Shown: positions 9,217 to 18,378 of the stretch, in pieces
How positions within the stretch are numbered: position 1 is the first letter of the stretch
Layout: the number at the start of each line of letters is the position of its first letter
Assembly (NCBI RefSeq): GCF_017573465.1
Contig: NZ_JAGEPF010000044.1
Coordinates: forward strand, 22,071 to 86,070
Source of the DNA: Actinomadura violacea
GTDB lineage: Bacteria; Actinomycetota; Actinomycetes; Streptosporangiales; Streptosporangiaceae
DNA length: 64,000 nt
Reading direction: 5' to 3'
Translations under genes and position numbers: made by a program
Notes under the pieces: generated by a model
The model's input: the letters and a program-made list of their open reading frames with translations, nothing else
Told to the model about the DNA's origin: nothing
The model's database searches: none

Positions 9217-10500
9217 TCAGACCAGGGACCGCAGGGACAGGGTCTGGTCGCGGCCCGGGCCGACGCCGATCGCGGAGATCTGCGCGCCGGACATCTCCTC
9301 CAGCGCCCGGACGTAGGCCTGCGCGTTCTTCGGCAGGTCGTCGAAGGTCTTCGCGCCGGTGATGTCCTCCTGCCAGCCGTCCAGGTACTCCAGGATCGGC
9401 TTGGCGTGGTGGAAGTCGGTCTGGGTGGCGGGCAGCTCGTCGACGCGCTCGCCGTCCACGTCGTAGGCGACGCAGACCGGGACGCGCTCCAGGCCGGACA
9501 GGACGTCCAGCTTGGTGAGGAAGAAGTCGGTGATGCCGTTGACGCGGGTCGCGTAGCGGGCGATGACCGCGTCGAACCAGCCGCAGCGGCGGTCGCGGCC
9601 GGTGGTGACGCCGTACTCGCCGCCGGTCTTGCGCAGGAACTCGCCCCACTCGTCCAGCAGCTCGGTGGGGAACGGTCCAGAGCCGACGCGGGTGGTGTAG
9701 GCCTTGAGGATGCCGATCACGCGGGTGATCTTCGTGGGGCCGACGCCGGAGCCCGCGCACGCGCCGCCCGCGGTGGGGCTGGACGAGGTGACGAACGGGT
9801 AGGTGCCGTGGTCGATGTCCAGCAGCGTGCCCTGCGCGCCCTCCAGCAGGACGACCTTGTCGTCGTCGAGGGCCTTGTTCAGCACGAGCGTGGTGTCGGC
9901 GACGAACGGCCGGATGCGCTCCCCGTAGGCGAGGTACTCCTGGACGATCGGGCCCGTCTCGATGCGGCGCCGGTTGTAGACCTTGGTGAGGACCTGGTTC
10001 TTCTCGCGCAGCGACAGGTCGAGCTTCTGGGTGAGGATGTTCGGGTCGAACAGGTCCTGCACCCGGATGCCCATCCGGTTGATCTTGTCGGCGTAGGCCG
10101 GGCCGATGCCGCGGCCGGTGGTGCCGATCCGCGCCTTGCCGAGGTACCGCTCGGTGACCTTGTCGAGGGCCCGGTGGTGCGGCATGATCAGGTGCGCGTC
10201 GGCCGAGATCAGCAGCCGCTCGCAGCCGATCCCGCGCTCCCGCAGCCCGTCGATCTCCTGCAGCAGGACGGCCGGGTCGATCACCACGCCGTTGCCGATC
10301 ACGGGCACGACGTCGGGCGACAGCACCCCGGACGGCAGCAGGTGCAGCGCGTAGCTCTTGTCCCCGATGACGACCGTGTGGCCGGCGTTGTTGCCGCCCT
10401 GGTAGCGGACGACGTAGTCGACGTCGCCCCCGAGCAGGTCTGTTGCCTTGCCCTTGCCCTCATCTCCCCACTGGGCACCGACAAGAACGATGGCAGGCAT
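9217..10500 (-). CDS. purA: Adenylosuccinate synthase
   Basis: The 427-residue enzyme makes adenylosuccinate from IMP, aspartate and GTP. The GTP-binding loop WGDEGKGK (11-18) with catalytic Asp13 and the NNAGHT motif with His40 are present, together with GTTGRGIGPAY, the GACAGSGVGPTKI segment and TTGRDRRCGWFD. I place the start at ATG 10500, which gives the family N-terminus MPAIVLVGAQWGDEG and has an AAGGA ribosome site; the frame runs 22 codons further upstream without conservation. It lies between the GDPD gene and the DUF3151 gene on the same strand, an order common in actinomycetes. Confidence 0.98.
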   Translation of the reverse strand: MPAIVLVGAQWGDEGKGKATDLLGGDVDYVVRYQGGNNAGHTVVIGDKSYALHLLPSGVLSPDVVPVIGNGVVIDPAVLLQEIDGLRERGIGCERLLISADAHLIMPHHRALDKVTERYLGKARIGTTGRGIGPAYADKINRMGIRVQDLFDPNILTQKLDLSLREKNQVLTKVYNRRRIETGPIVQEYLAYGERIRPFVADTTLVLNKALDDDKVVLLEGAQGTLLDIDHGTYPFVTSSSPTAGGACAGSGVGPTKITRVIGILKAYTTRVGSGPFPTELLDEWGEFLRKTGGEYGVTTGRDRRCGWFDAVIARYATRVNGITDFFLTKLDVLSGLERVPVCVAYDVDGERVDELPATQTDFHHAKPILEYLDGWQEDITGAKTFDDLPKNAQAYVRALEEMSGAQISAIGVGPGRDQTLSLRSLV

Positions 10501-10633
10501 GCCACTTTTCCTTCCCACGACGAAGGCCCCGGTCGCCGCAAGCGCGAAGGGGCCTCTTGCGATCAAAGCGTACCCGTACCCGGCCGGTAAAGAAACCGCA
10601 CCTCACCGCCCGGGTACGGGTGCGACGCGTGGG

Positions 10634-11053
10634 TCAGCCGGCGAGCGCGTCCGCCGCGGTGGCGCTGCTGTCGCGCAGGAAGGCGCGGCAGCGCTCGGCC
10701 TCGTCCTCCTCGCCGATGGCCGCGGCGGCCCGGGCCAGGGCGTGCAGGGCGCGCAGGAAGCCGCGGTTGGCCTCGTGCTCCCAGGGGATCGGGCCGTGGC
10801 CCTTCCAGCCGGCGCGGCGCAGCATGTCGAGGCCGCGGTGGTAGCCGGTGCGGGCGAAGGCGTAGGAGTCGATCACGCTGCCCTTGGCGAAGGCGCGGTC
10901 GGCCAGTTCGGCCCAGGCGCCCGGGTAGTCGGGGTGGCGCGCGGCGACCTCGAACGGGTCGACGCCGCCGTCCAGCGCCTCGCGGGCCTCGGTGTTGTCC
11001 GGCAGTTCCGTGGGTGGCGGGCCGCCGAGCAGGTTCTGGGTCATGCGGGTCAT
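10634..11053 (-). CDS. DUF3151 family protein
   Basis: This small cytosolic protein of 139 residues (from ATG 11053; ATG 11044 is an alternative) matches the actinobacterial DUF3151 family. Recognisable parts are the LLGGPPPTELP start, DPFEVAARHPDYPGAWAELAD, the SYAFARTGYHRGLDMLRRAGW core and the PIPWEHEANRGFLRAL segment. The family is usually found beside purA or fba in actinomycetes, as here. It is all-helical and TPR-like in pattern, but no function is established. There is no strong ribosome site before either start, so translation from a short or leaderless transcript is possible. Confidence 0.9.
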   Translation of the reverse strand: MTRMTQNLLGGPPPTELPDNTEAREALDGGVDPFEVAARHPDYPGAWAELADRAFAKGSVIDSYAFARTGYHRGLDMLRRAGWKGHGPIPWEHEANRGFLRALHALARAAAAIGEEDEAERCRAFLRDSSATAADALAG

Positions 11054-11145
11054 CGTAAGTCGACGCGCCGGGTCCGCATCAACCCGGGTCACGGCCGTGT
11101 CCCCGGCGGGCCCTCAAGCCGTCACCGCCGGCACCGGCGCGGTCT

Positions 11146-11856
11146 TCAGGCGGGGGCGGGCTCGCGCTTGTGCCTGGTGTACCAGATCGCGATGCCGCTG
11201 CTCACGACGGCGACGGGGAGCCACACCGCCGCGACGCCGACCAGGTCCTCGCCGCCGATCACCGGGGAGACGAGCCCGGCGCAGAACAGCACGAGACCGA
11301 GCCCGAGCGTGGCGGTCATGCCGGTCGTCGGGGCGGAGCGCACCAGCCGCCACGCGCCCGCGACGGCCGTCAGCAGCCCGGCGGGCACGACGATCAGCGC
11401 CAGGATCAGGACCCGCGCGCGCATGTCGGCGGGCGCGTCCTGCGTCCGCTGCGAGGCGCCGCCCCGGGCGATCTCCGTCAGCAGCCCGCGCCAGACCGTG
11501 CCGGTGACCCGGTCGCCCTTCTCCAGGTCACCGATCAGCGGCTTCCGGTTGGCGTACTCGGTCTTCCACCGGGTGCCGTCCGCGCTCGTCAGGTAGGCCC
11601 GGTCGGAATCGTTTCTGCCGCTGGTCAGGTGGATGCCGGCCACGGTGAACGGCTCCGTCCACCGGCACTCGGCGGGCTTGGCCGGCGCCGCGGCGCAGCG
11701 CGGTGCCGCCTCGTACGCATGCAGATCGCGCACGCCGTCGGGCGCGATCCGCACGCTCATGAGGACGCCGATCAGCACCAGGCCCGTCCCGCTCAGCAGC
11801 ACGATGGCGGCACCGATCCGGCGACTCAGCATCCCCCGAAGGGACAGATTGCCCAT
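11146..11856 (-). CDS. Four-helix membrane protein of unknown function
   Basis: The 236-residue protein has one N-terminal membrane helix (about 14-34), an extracytoplasmic loop of about 110 residues with two cysteines (CAAAPAKPAEC) and three further helices (about 147-167, 177-197, 203-222), ending in a short basic tail. The loop includes AGIHLTSGRND and a KGDRVTGTVWRGLL strand pattern. I do not recognise the family; the layout resembles actinomycete membrane proteins that sense or modify extracellular ligands, but that is not evidence of function. It starts at ATG 11856, 29 bases after the downstream end of the protease gene, so the two leftward genes may be expressed together. Confidence 0.75.
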   Translation of the reverse strand: MGNLSLRGMLSRRIGAAIVLLSGTGLVLIGVLMSVRIAPDGVRDLHAYEAAPRCAAAPAKPAECRWTEPFTVAGIHLTSGRNDSDRAYLTSADGTRWKTEYANRKPLIGDLEKGDRVTGTVWRGLLTEIARGGASQRTQDAPADMRARVLILALIVVPAGLLTAVAGAWRLVRSAPTTGMTATLGLGLVLFCAGLVSPVIGGEDLVGVAAVWLPVAVVSSGIAIWYTRHKREPAPA

Positions 11857-11884
11857 GTCCCCATTATTCGCCCAGGTGATCGTG

Positions 11885-13084
11885 TTACGGCGTCGCCGCC
11901 TGGGCGAGGTCGTAGACGGCCTTGCTCTGCGCCCCGAATCCCTGCCCGACCGACCAGGGGCCCAGCGCCCAGGAGAGCGGCCCGAAGAGGTTGACGGCCG
12001 GAGCGTCGCCCGTCGAGTTGGTGAAGCGCGACGTCACGGCGACCTGCGTGCCCGTGCCGGTGGCGGGGTCGAAGCCGGTGAGCCACGGCCCGCCGCTGGA
12101 CCCGGGCGACATGGCCGACGGCATGTCGTGGCCCATGTCGCCGAGCTGGGCGTCGTCGATGGACGTGCCGCTGTGGGCGTACATCAGGGTGCGCCCGTCG
12201 TAGCCGCGCCGCTGGGCCGCCGGAACTCCGAGGCTCTGGTTGGTGCCATCGTTGTTCTTGCCCCAGTACCAGTTGCGGATGTTGTCGGTCGGATAGCCGA
12301 ATTGGTAGAGCTGCTTCGGGTTGCCGCTGACGTCGAACGCGATGTTCTGCGCGCCGACCATCTGGCCGATCGGCCGCGACTCGCCCGGCTTGGCGACGAC
12401 GCCCATCCCGACGTCGGCGCCGAGGGTCCAGTTGGAGTGGACCTGCCACTGGTAGGCGACCCACGCCTGGGTGACGCCCCACACCCCGTACGGAGCGACG
12501 TCCGGGCCGGGCAGCGTCGTACCGGGCGTGCCGCCGGGCACGTGGCGGGCGAGGCCCGCCCCGTTGAAGCCGGGGATGAAGACCGCGTTGTCGGCCTCGT
12601 ACGTCCCGGTCGCGCCGTAGTTGGAGTCGACGCGGAAGCAGTGCCCTGCCGCGGTGATGACGCTCTTGTTCGCGCTGGTGACAACGTTGGCCGAGCACGA
12701 GTTGTACCGCGTGTCGGAACTGTTGCTCGTGTTGTGCATGTGGACGAGGAGCTTGCCGGCGGTCCGGGAGATCAGCCCGCCGGAGCTCCAGGGTGCGCTG
12801 AGGTCGTCCCAGCCGCCGGTGGGCGCGTACGCGTCGGTGCCCTGCCCGTTCTCGTTGCCGTTGTCGTCGTTGAATCCCGCCTGCGCGATGCGGTCGATCG
12901 TCCAGTAGTTCACCTCGGCGGCGAGGTTCTGGTCGTGGTTCGTGCCCGCCGCGACCAGCGGCGGAAGCGCGTACGGGGGCGTGTCGCCGGCCTGCGCCGG
13001 CGCCGCGGTCAGCGCCAGTGCGGCGACGGTGCCGGCGACCGCGCCGCCCACCGTGCGGCCTCGTCGAGCGATCTTGCTGTGCAT
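11885..13084 (-). CDS. Secreted trypsin-like serine protease
   Basis: The 399-residue precursor begins with a typical signal peptide (1-32, basic start, GAVAGTVAALALTAAPAQA, cleavage near AQA-G). The chymotrypsin-fold triad is visible: His148 in TAAGHC, Asp224 in GADVGMG, and Ser330 in GSSGGPW. Cys130 and Cys149 probably form the usual disulfide around the His. It is longer than streptogrisins, with an N-terminal extension of about 90 residues rich in Asn and Gly, and lacks a recognised pro-domain. I chose ATG 13084 for the signal peptide and the GAGG ribosome site; the frame extends 16 codons upstream. The intergenic space to 13239 carries its promoter and that of the rightward HHH gene. Confidence 0.9.
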   Translation of the reverse strand: MHSKIARRGRTVGGAVAGTVAALALTAAPAQAGDTPPYALPPLVAAGTNHDQNLAAEVNYWTIDRIAQAGFNDDNGNENGQGTDAYAPTGGWDDLSAPWSSGGLISRTAGKLLVHMHNTSNSSDTRYNSCSANVVTSANKSVITAAGHCFRVDSNYGATGTYEADNAVFIPGFNGAGLARHVPGGTPGTTLPGPDVAPYGVWGVTQAWVAYQWQVHSNWTLGADVGMGVVAKPGESRPIGQMVGAQNIAFDVSGNPKQLYQFGYPTDNIRNWYWGKNNDGTNQSLGVPAAQRRGYDGRTLMYAHSGTSIDDAQLGDMGHDMPSAMSPGSSGGPWLTGFDPATGTGTQVAVTSRFTNSTGDAPAVNLFGPLSWALGPWSVGQGFGAQSKAVYDLAQAATP

Positions 13085-13239
13085 GGGACGGCCTCGTTCC
13101 CCTCGGACGGCGGCGGGAGGCGCCCCGATCATACAGACACACTTGTTCGTATGGAATCGACGTCCGATTCCTGCAAGCCGCAGAGGGCCTCACATGCCTA
13201 CGCTGACCAGCAAGAAGACCCGAGACGCAGGGGGACCCC

Positions 13240-13506
13240 GTGACCGATTCGGACCTCACCGGCCTGGTCAACGTGGGCCGGGCCGTGGCCCGCTACTTCG
13301 AGCGCATCGGCATCACCCGTGTCGAGCAGCTCGCGGGCCAGGACCCGGTCGAGCTGTACGAACGGATGTCGGCCGCGTACGGGGAGCGGCTCGACCCGTG
13401 CCTGCTCGACACCGTCATGTCCGCCGTCGATCAGGCCGACGGCCGCCCCGGCCGCCCCTGGTGGCACTACACCCCGGAACGCCGCCGCCTGCTCGAGAAG
13501 CCCTAG
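13240..13506 (+). CDS. Small helix-hairpin-helix protein, Cdd1 (pathogenicity locus) family
   Basis: The 88-residue protein begins MTDSDLTGLVNVGRAVARYFERIGI, a helix-hairpin-helix pattern, and carries ELYERMSAAYGERLDPCLLDTVMSAVDQ and RPWWHYTPERR, which are hallmarks of the Cdd1/pathogenicity-locus family (related to the mitomycin-resistance annotation McrB). Such proteins are predicted to bind DNA without sequence preference; their role is not established. It starts at GTG 13240 with an AGGGGG ribosome site. It ends 12 bases before the convergent GNAT gene, so both share a short tail-to-tail region. Confidence 0.9.
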   Translation: MTDSDLTGLVNVGRAVARYFERIGITRVEQLAGQDPVELYERMSAAYGERLDPCLLDTVMSAVDQADGRPGRPWWHYTPERRRLLEKP

Positions 13507-13518
13507 CCGCCGCGGGCG

Positions 13519-14064
13519 TCAGGAGCGCGCTGCGGGCCTCGGTGGTGGGAGGGGCAGGTGGAAGTGGGCGGCGCCCTCCTCGGTGCGCGAGCGGGCGGCG
13601 GGCCAGCCGTGGCGGACGAACAGGAGCGCGTCCCGGTTGCCGAGGATGACGTCCGCGCCGAACTCGGTGATGCCGCGCCGCGCGGCGAGCTGCGTCAGGT
13701 AGCCGACCAGTCGGCTGCCGAGGCCGCGGCGCTGCCACGGGTCGGCGACGAGCACCGCGAGCTCCGCCCGGCACGGCACGCGGACGTCCCGGACGTACTC
13801 CGCGATCCCCACCATCTCCCCATCGGCCAGCGCGACCAGGGCCTCGCGGTCCCAGTGGTCGAGGCGGTCCATGGTGGCGACGTAGTAGTCGGGGATGCGC
13901 GGCGTGCCGGAGAAGAAGCGCGTGTAGAGGCTGGCGCCGGAGAGCCGGCCGGACATCCGGACGAGCCGCTCGCGGTCAGTCACCCCGTACGGCCGTATCC
14001 GCACGTCCTCCGGCGCGGCAATGTGAGCGACGCTGCGCACATTGAGTTGCTTCATGAAACCCAT
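13519..14064 (-). CDS. GNAT-family N-acetyltransferase
   Basis: The 181-residue protein has the GNAT fold: the RIRPYGVTDRERL start of the domain (about 22-34), a LVALADGEMVGIAEYV beta pair, and the acetyl-CoA loop VADPWQRRGLGSRLV (about 117-131) with the R-x-x-G-x-G motif. The substrate is unknown. Start ATG 14064 (or ATG 14055) lacks a clear Shine-Dalgarno site. Its N-terminus resembles bacterial GNAT domains attached to acyl-CoA synthetases and protein lysine acetyltransferases (RIRPY, SxxxxYxRFF), so protein or acyl-CoA-linked acetylation is one possibility. The HxlR regulator gene lies directly upstream on the same strand. Confidence 0.88.
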   Translation of the reverse strand: MGFMKQLNVRSVAHIAAPEDVRIRPYGVTDRERLVRMSGRLSGASLYTRFFSGTPRIPDYYVATMDRLDHWDREALVALADGEMVGIAEYVRDVRVPCRAELAVLVADPWQRRGLGSRLVGYLTQLAARRGITEFGADVILGNRDALLFVRHGWPAARSRTEEGAAHFHLPLPPPRPAARS

Positions 14065-14135
14065 TGGACCGCAGCAGGTTGCGTCAAGCAACCCATATCT
14101 CGACGAACGGCCGGCCGATTCTTCGTCGGGATCCG

Positions 14136-14585
14136 CTACGCGCCCGGCCCGGGCCGCGGGTCGACGTCCCCGGGACCGAGGACGGCACCACAGGAGTCGC
14201 AGGTGAAGCCGGCGGTAAGCGAACCGGGGCAGCCCCGATGGCCGACGATCATCGGCGGCCCGTCCGGCGCGTAATGGCGGTCGCCCCACATGAGCAGCGT
14301 CATCATCGCCGGCCACAGCTCGACGCCCTTGCGGGTGAGGCGGTACTCGTGGCGCTCGGGCCGCTCCTGGTACGGGACGCGGCGCATGATCCCCTCGTCG
14401 CACAGCCGGGTCAGCCGGTCGGTGAGGACGTTGCGGGCGACGCCGAGCGCGTCCTGGAAGTCGTCGAAGCGGCGGACGCCCTCGAACGCGCTGCGGATGA
14501 CCAGCAGCGTCCAGCGGTCGCCGACGATCTCCAGCGCGCGGGCGATCGAGCAGTTCTGCGATTCGTAGGTGCGGGGCAGCGCCAC
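14136..14585 (-). CDS. HxlR-family transcriptional regulator
   Basis: The 149-residue winged-helix protein has the HxlR signature NCSIARALEIVGDRWTLLVIR (split here: NCSIARALEI at 11-20, then VGDRWTLLVIR) and RRFDDFQDAL, LTDRLTRL and EYRLTRKG. Cys12 sits where thiol-sensing HxlR proteins such as HypR carry their redox cysteine. A C-terminal extension adds three more cysteines (GCPG and TCDSCG near 117-133), which look like a small metal-binding ribbon. Regulation of the downstream GNAT gene (71 bases away, same strand) is likely, and redox or aldehyde sensing is inferred from family knowledge only. Confidence 0.9.
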   Translation of the reverse strand: MALPRTYESQNCSIARALEIVGDRWTLLVIRSAFEGVRRFDDFQDALGVARNVLTDRLTRLCDEGIMRRVPYQERPERHEYRLTRKGVELWPAMMTLLMWGDRHYAPDGPPMIVGHRGCPGSLTAGFTCDSCGAVLGPGDVDPRPGPGA

Positions 14586-14689
14586 ACACCCGAGACTACC
14601 GAAGTTTCATCACAAAACGCGCGAAGAGCCGGCTGCACCCCGGCCCGGAAGGCGGGAGCCCAGCCACCACCACGGGCGGGCACGCGGAG

Positions 14690-14810
14690 CGAGTGCAGCG
14701 AGCGCAGCGGGCCCGCCCGACGACGGACAACGCGTTTCGCGCGGAGCGCTAGCGGAGCGGGAAACGCGTTGTCCGTCGTGACGGGGGTTCCAGGGGGTCG
14801 CCCCCCTGGG
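14690..14810. repeat. Second copy of the composite hairpin repeat, behind fbaA
   Basis: Reading leftward from the fbaA stop, the order is a CCAGGGGG/CCCCCTGG hairpin (14790-14809), the ACGACGGACAACGCGTTTC arm (14761-14779 paired with 14720-14738, 19-bp perfect stem, 22-nt loop), and a GC-rich tail with GCGAGTGCAGCGAGC. It is the same composite as at 4063-4380, in the opposite strand sense. It can act as a strong intrinsic stop for fbaA. The rest of 14590-14690 shows nothing else. Confidence 0.85.
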
Positions 14811-14813
14811 AAA

Positions 14814-15833
<1,020 letters not shown>

Positions 15834-16021
15834 TGTCAGCGTCCTTTCATACGCAGGGTGCCGCCGGGCATCCGGCCGGGCGGTAGCACCACGAACGACC
15901 GTCTACCCAGGTGAGGGGCCCGGGTCACACGGTCTCCGGTCTGGCATGCCGTCCGCCTCCAGTATCCCGTCGGGGCCCGCGTTCCACCTAATCGCGACGG
16001 GCGTGAAGGTACGCTCGCGGT

Positions 16022-16747
16022 GTGGATCTCACGACGATTCCCCTCGACATCACCGAGTGGCTGCATCCGACCGCGTGGCTGCAGCTGTTCGGGACGTTCG
16101 CGACGATCGGCGTGCTCGCCATCATCTTCGCGGAGACCGGCCTGCTGGTCGGCTGCATCCTGCCGGGCGACTCGCTGCTGTTCACGGCGGGGATCCTCAC
16201 GGCCGTCAGCGAGGTCAACGGCCAGGAGTTCCAGTCCTTGTCGCTGCCGTGGCTGCTGGTGGGCGGCCCGATCGCGGCGATCGCGGGCGCGCAGCTCGGG
16301 CACTTCCTCGGGGCGCGCTACGGGCGCCGGCTGTTCGACCGGCCCGACTCCAAGCTGTTCCGGCGGGAGTGGGTGGACAAGGCGGAGTACTACTTCAACC
16401 GGTTCGGCCCGGCGCGCGCGGTGGTGCTGGCCCGGTTCATCCCGATCGTCCGGACGTTCCTGAACCCGCTCGCCGGGATGCTGGGCATGGACGGCCGCAA
16501 GTTCTTCATCTGGAACGTGGTCGGTGGCGTGGCCTGGACGGACGCGCTGTTCCTGCTCGGCCACTTCCTCGGTTCCGAGGTCCCGGACATCGAGAAGTAC
16601 ATCCTGCCGGGGGTCGTCGTCATCCTCGTGCTGTCGCTGATCCCGATCGTCCGGGAGATCATGAAGGGGCGCGGCGGTGGCAACGGTCCGAATAAGAATG
16701 ACCGTGAAGAGTCACGTCCGTCGCTCAGGAGTGACAGTTATCGCTAA
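16022..16747 (+). CDS. DedA-family membrane protein
   Basis: The 241-residue protein belongs to the DedA (VTT, SNARE-associated) family of undecaprenyl-phosphate and phospholipid flippases or exchangers. Visible marks are AETGLLVGCILPGDSLLFTAG (about 38-58), a GxxxGxxxGRR-type GHFLGARYGRR (about 98-108) and the FxRFxPxxRTFxxPLAGM motif (ARFIPIVRTFLNPLAGM, near 138-154). Five to six membrane helices are expected. The C-terminal tail is charged. GTG 16022 is the start, as upstream codons show no conservation. It is followed 9 bases later by a small membrane-anchored protein gene, so the pair is probably one operon. Confidence 0.92.
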   Translation: MDLTTIPLDITEWLHPTAWLQLFGTFATIGVLAIIFAETGLLVGCILPGDSLLFTAGILTAVSEVNGQEFQSLSLPWLLVGGPIAAIAGAQLGHFLGARYGRRLFDRPDSKLFRREWVDKAEYYFNRFGPARAVVLARFIPIVRTFLNPLAGMLGMDGRKFFIWNVVGGVAWTDALFLLGHFLGSEVPDIEKYILPGVVVILVLSLIPIVREIMKGRGGGNGPNKNDREESRPSLRSDSYR

Positions 16748-16756
16748 CCTCCCCAT

Positions 16757-17221
16757 GTGGGACGTCATCGGTCGGACCCTATAGGTCTTGCGCGCATCGT
16801 GATCGCGGCCATCGCCGTGGTCTTCGCCTTAGCGCTTCTCGTGGTGGGCGGCATGGCTCTGGTCAACGCCGTGACAAGCTCGCCGGACAAGCAGGGCCCC
16901 TCGTCGGCGGCCTCATCCCCGAGCGGGCAGAGCACGTCCTCCCCGACGGCGTCCCCCACCGCGCAGGCCCCCTCGGCGAGCGTCCCTCTGCTGATCAAGG
17001 TCACCGGCCCGGCGACCACGGTGATCGTCCGCGTGCCCGACACCGGGCGGGTGCTGACGCAGGGCGTCCACAACACCGGGGAGGTGCTCCAGTTCAAGGA
17101 GAACACCCTGGACGTGGTCGCGACGAACGGCGGCTCGCTCCAGGTGGCCATCTACGGCAAGCTGCAGCCGGCCAAGCCGGCGAACCAGCGGGCCACCTGG
17201 TACGTGCGCCCGAAGGGCTGA
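16757..17221 (+). CDS. Small membrane-anchored protein with Ser/Pro linker
   Basis: The 154-residue protein has a short basic cytoplasmic start, one membrane helix (about 13-36), a Ser/Thr/Pro-rich linker (about 42-74) and a compact extracytoplasmic beta domain (about 76-150) with LLIKVTGPATTVIVRV, GEVLQF and VAIYGK. The beta domain resembles the C-terminal domains of RodZ-like proteins (DUF4115) where strands form a small sandwich, but I do not assign it. It follows the DedA gene by 9 bases. A role at the cell surface is likely from topology alone. Confidence 0.75.
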   Translation: MGRHRSDPIGLARIVIAAIAVVFALALLVVGGMALVNAVTSSPDKQGPSSAASSPSGQSTSSPTASPTAQAPSASVPLLIKVTGPATTVIVRVPDTGRVLTQGVHNTGEVLQFKENTLDVVATNGGSLQVAIYGKLQPAKPANQRATWYVRPKG

Positions 17222-17234
17222 GCGGCCCGGAGGG

Positions 17235-17789
17235 CTAGGACAGGCCGAGGTCCTCGACCGCGTACGGGTGCCGGTACACCAGGCCCTCCTCGGCGATCCG
17301 GGGGGCCGCGCCGCGCTCCAGGATCGTCGCGACGGCGACGACCTCGGCGCCGGCCTCGCGCAGCGCCTCGACGGCGGTGAGGACGGACCCGCCGGTGGTG
17401 GAGGTGTCCTCGACGGCGAGGACGCGGCGTCCGGCGACGTCGGGGCCCTCGATGCGGCGCTGGAGGCCGTGCGCCTTGCCGGCCTTGCGCACGACGAACG
17501 CGTCGAGGTGCTGCCCGCGCGCGGCGGCGGCGTGCAGCATGGCGGTGGCGACGGGGTCGGCGCCGAGGGTGAGGCCGCCGACGGCGTCGTAGCCGAGGTC
17601 GTCGGTCTCGTCCAGCATCACCCGCCCGACGAGGGGGGCGACGGCGCCGTCCAGGGTGACCCGGCGCAGGTCGACGTACCAGGACGCCTTCTTGCCCGAG
17701 GACAGGGTGAAGTCCCCGTGCACGACGGCCTTGTCCTTGATCTCTCGCAGCAGCTCTTCACGATCGCTCACAGGAGGAACCCTATTCAT
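17235..17789 (-). CDS. pyrE: Orotate phosphoribosyltransferase
   Basis: The enzyme (about 184 residues) makes OMP from orotate and PRPP in pyrimidine synthesis. It has the PRPP loop VLAVEDTSTTGGSVL (about 124-138), LSSGKKASWYVDLR near the N-terminus, GGLTLGADPVA and VVRKAGKAHG. It is close to mycobacterial PyrE in length and motif order. ATG 17789 and GTG 17771 are both possible starts; the latter gives the N-terminus VSDREELLREIKDKAV, nearer to known homologues. Neither has a strong ribosome site on this strand. It is divergent from the small hydrolase-like gene at 17843. Confidence 0.95.
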   Translation of the reverse strand: MNRVPPVSDREELLREIKDKAVVHGDFTLSSGKKASWYVDLRRVTLDGAVAPLVGRVMLDETDDLGYDAVGGLTLGADPVATAMLHAAAARGQHLDAFVVRKAGKAHGLQRRIEGPDVAGRRVLAVEDTSTTGGSVLTAVEALREAGAEVVAVATILERGAAPRIAEEGLVYRHPYAVEDLGLS

Positions 17790-17842
17790 CCGGCGCCGGC
17801 CGCCGGCAGCCGACATGTACGGTTGCCGCGGGAAGGGGAGCC

Positions 17843-18361
17843 ATGACGCCGGGATCCGTGGTGCTGCTGCACGCGCCGGGCGCCGCCGCGGCGTCCTGGG
17901 GCGACATGCCGGAGATGCTGCGCTCGTACGGGATGGACGTGATCGCGCCGGACGTGCCGGAGGGGGCGGGCACCCGGTACGTGGCCCGCGTCTCGCTGAT
18001 CGTCTCGGCGGCGGGGCCGTCGGTGCCGCTGGTGCTGGCGGCGCTCGGGGCGGCGGGTCCGCTGGTGCCGGCGATCGCGCTGGCGCAGCGCGCGGCGCAC
18101 CGCCCGGTGGGCGGGTACGTGTTCGTGGACGCCGAGCTGCCGCGTCCGCCGGGTGCGGTGCACGACCACGATTCCCTGCCGGGGCCGCCGGACTGGCCCG
18201 AGGCGCCGTGCGGCTACCTGCGCACCCATGCAGACCAGGCGGCCTTCCCCGATCGTGACGGGACGGTCAGGGAGGCCCGGCTGCGCGGCTGGGCCGTCGT
18301 CGAGCACGAGCCTCCCGCCGCCGCGGCCCAGGCGTTCAGCGAGCTGATAGCGACGCTCTAG
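17843..18361 (+). CDS. Short alpha/beta-hydrolase-like protein without visible nucleophile
   Basis: The 172-residue protein opens SVVLLHAPGAAAASWGDMPEMLRSYGMDVIAPDVP, an alpha/beta-hydrolase start with an oxyanion HAPG in place of HG, and follows the fold to GGYVFVDAELPRPP. No GxSxG is present: the strand that should carry it reads PLVLAALGAAG, and the protein is about 90 residues shorter than usual. It therefore looks like a degenerate, probably non-hydrolytic relative, as found in some actinomycetes. It starts at ATG 17843 with an AAGGGGAGCC ribosome site and ends 17 bases before the convergent MFS gene. Confidence 0.7.
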   Translation: MTPGSVVLLHAPGAAAASWGDMPEMLRSYGMDVIAPDVPEGAGTRYVARVSLIVSAAGPSVPLVLAALGAAGPLVPAIALAQRAAHRPVGGYVFVDAELPRPPGAVHDHDSLPGPPDWPEAPCGYLRTHADQAAFPDRDGTVREARLRGWAVVEHEPPAAAAQAFSELIATL

Positions 18362-18378
18362 GCCGCGGCGGTGCGCCG

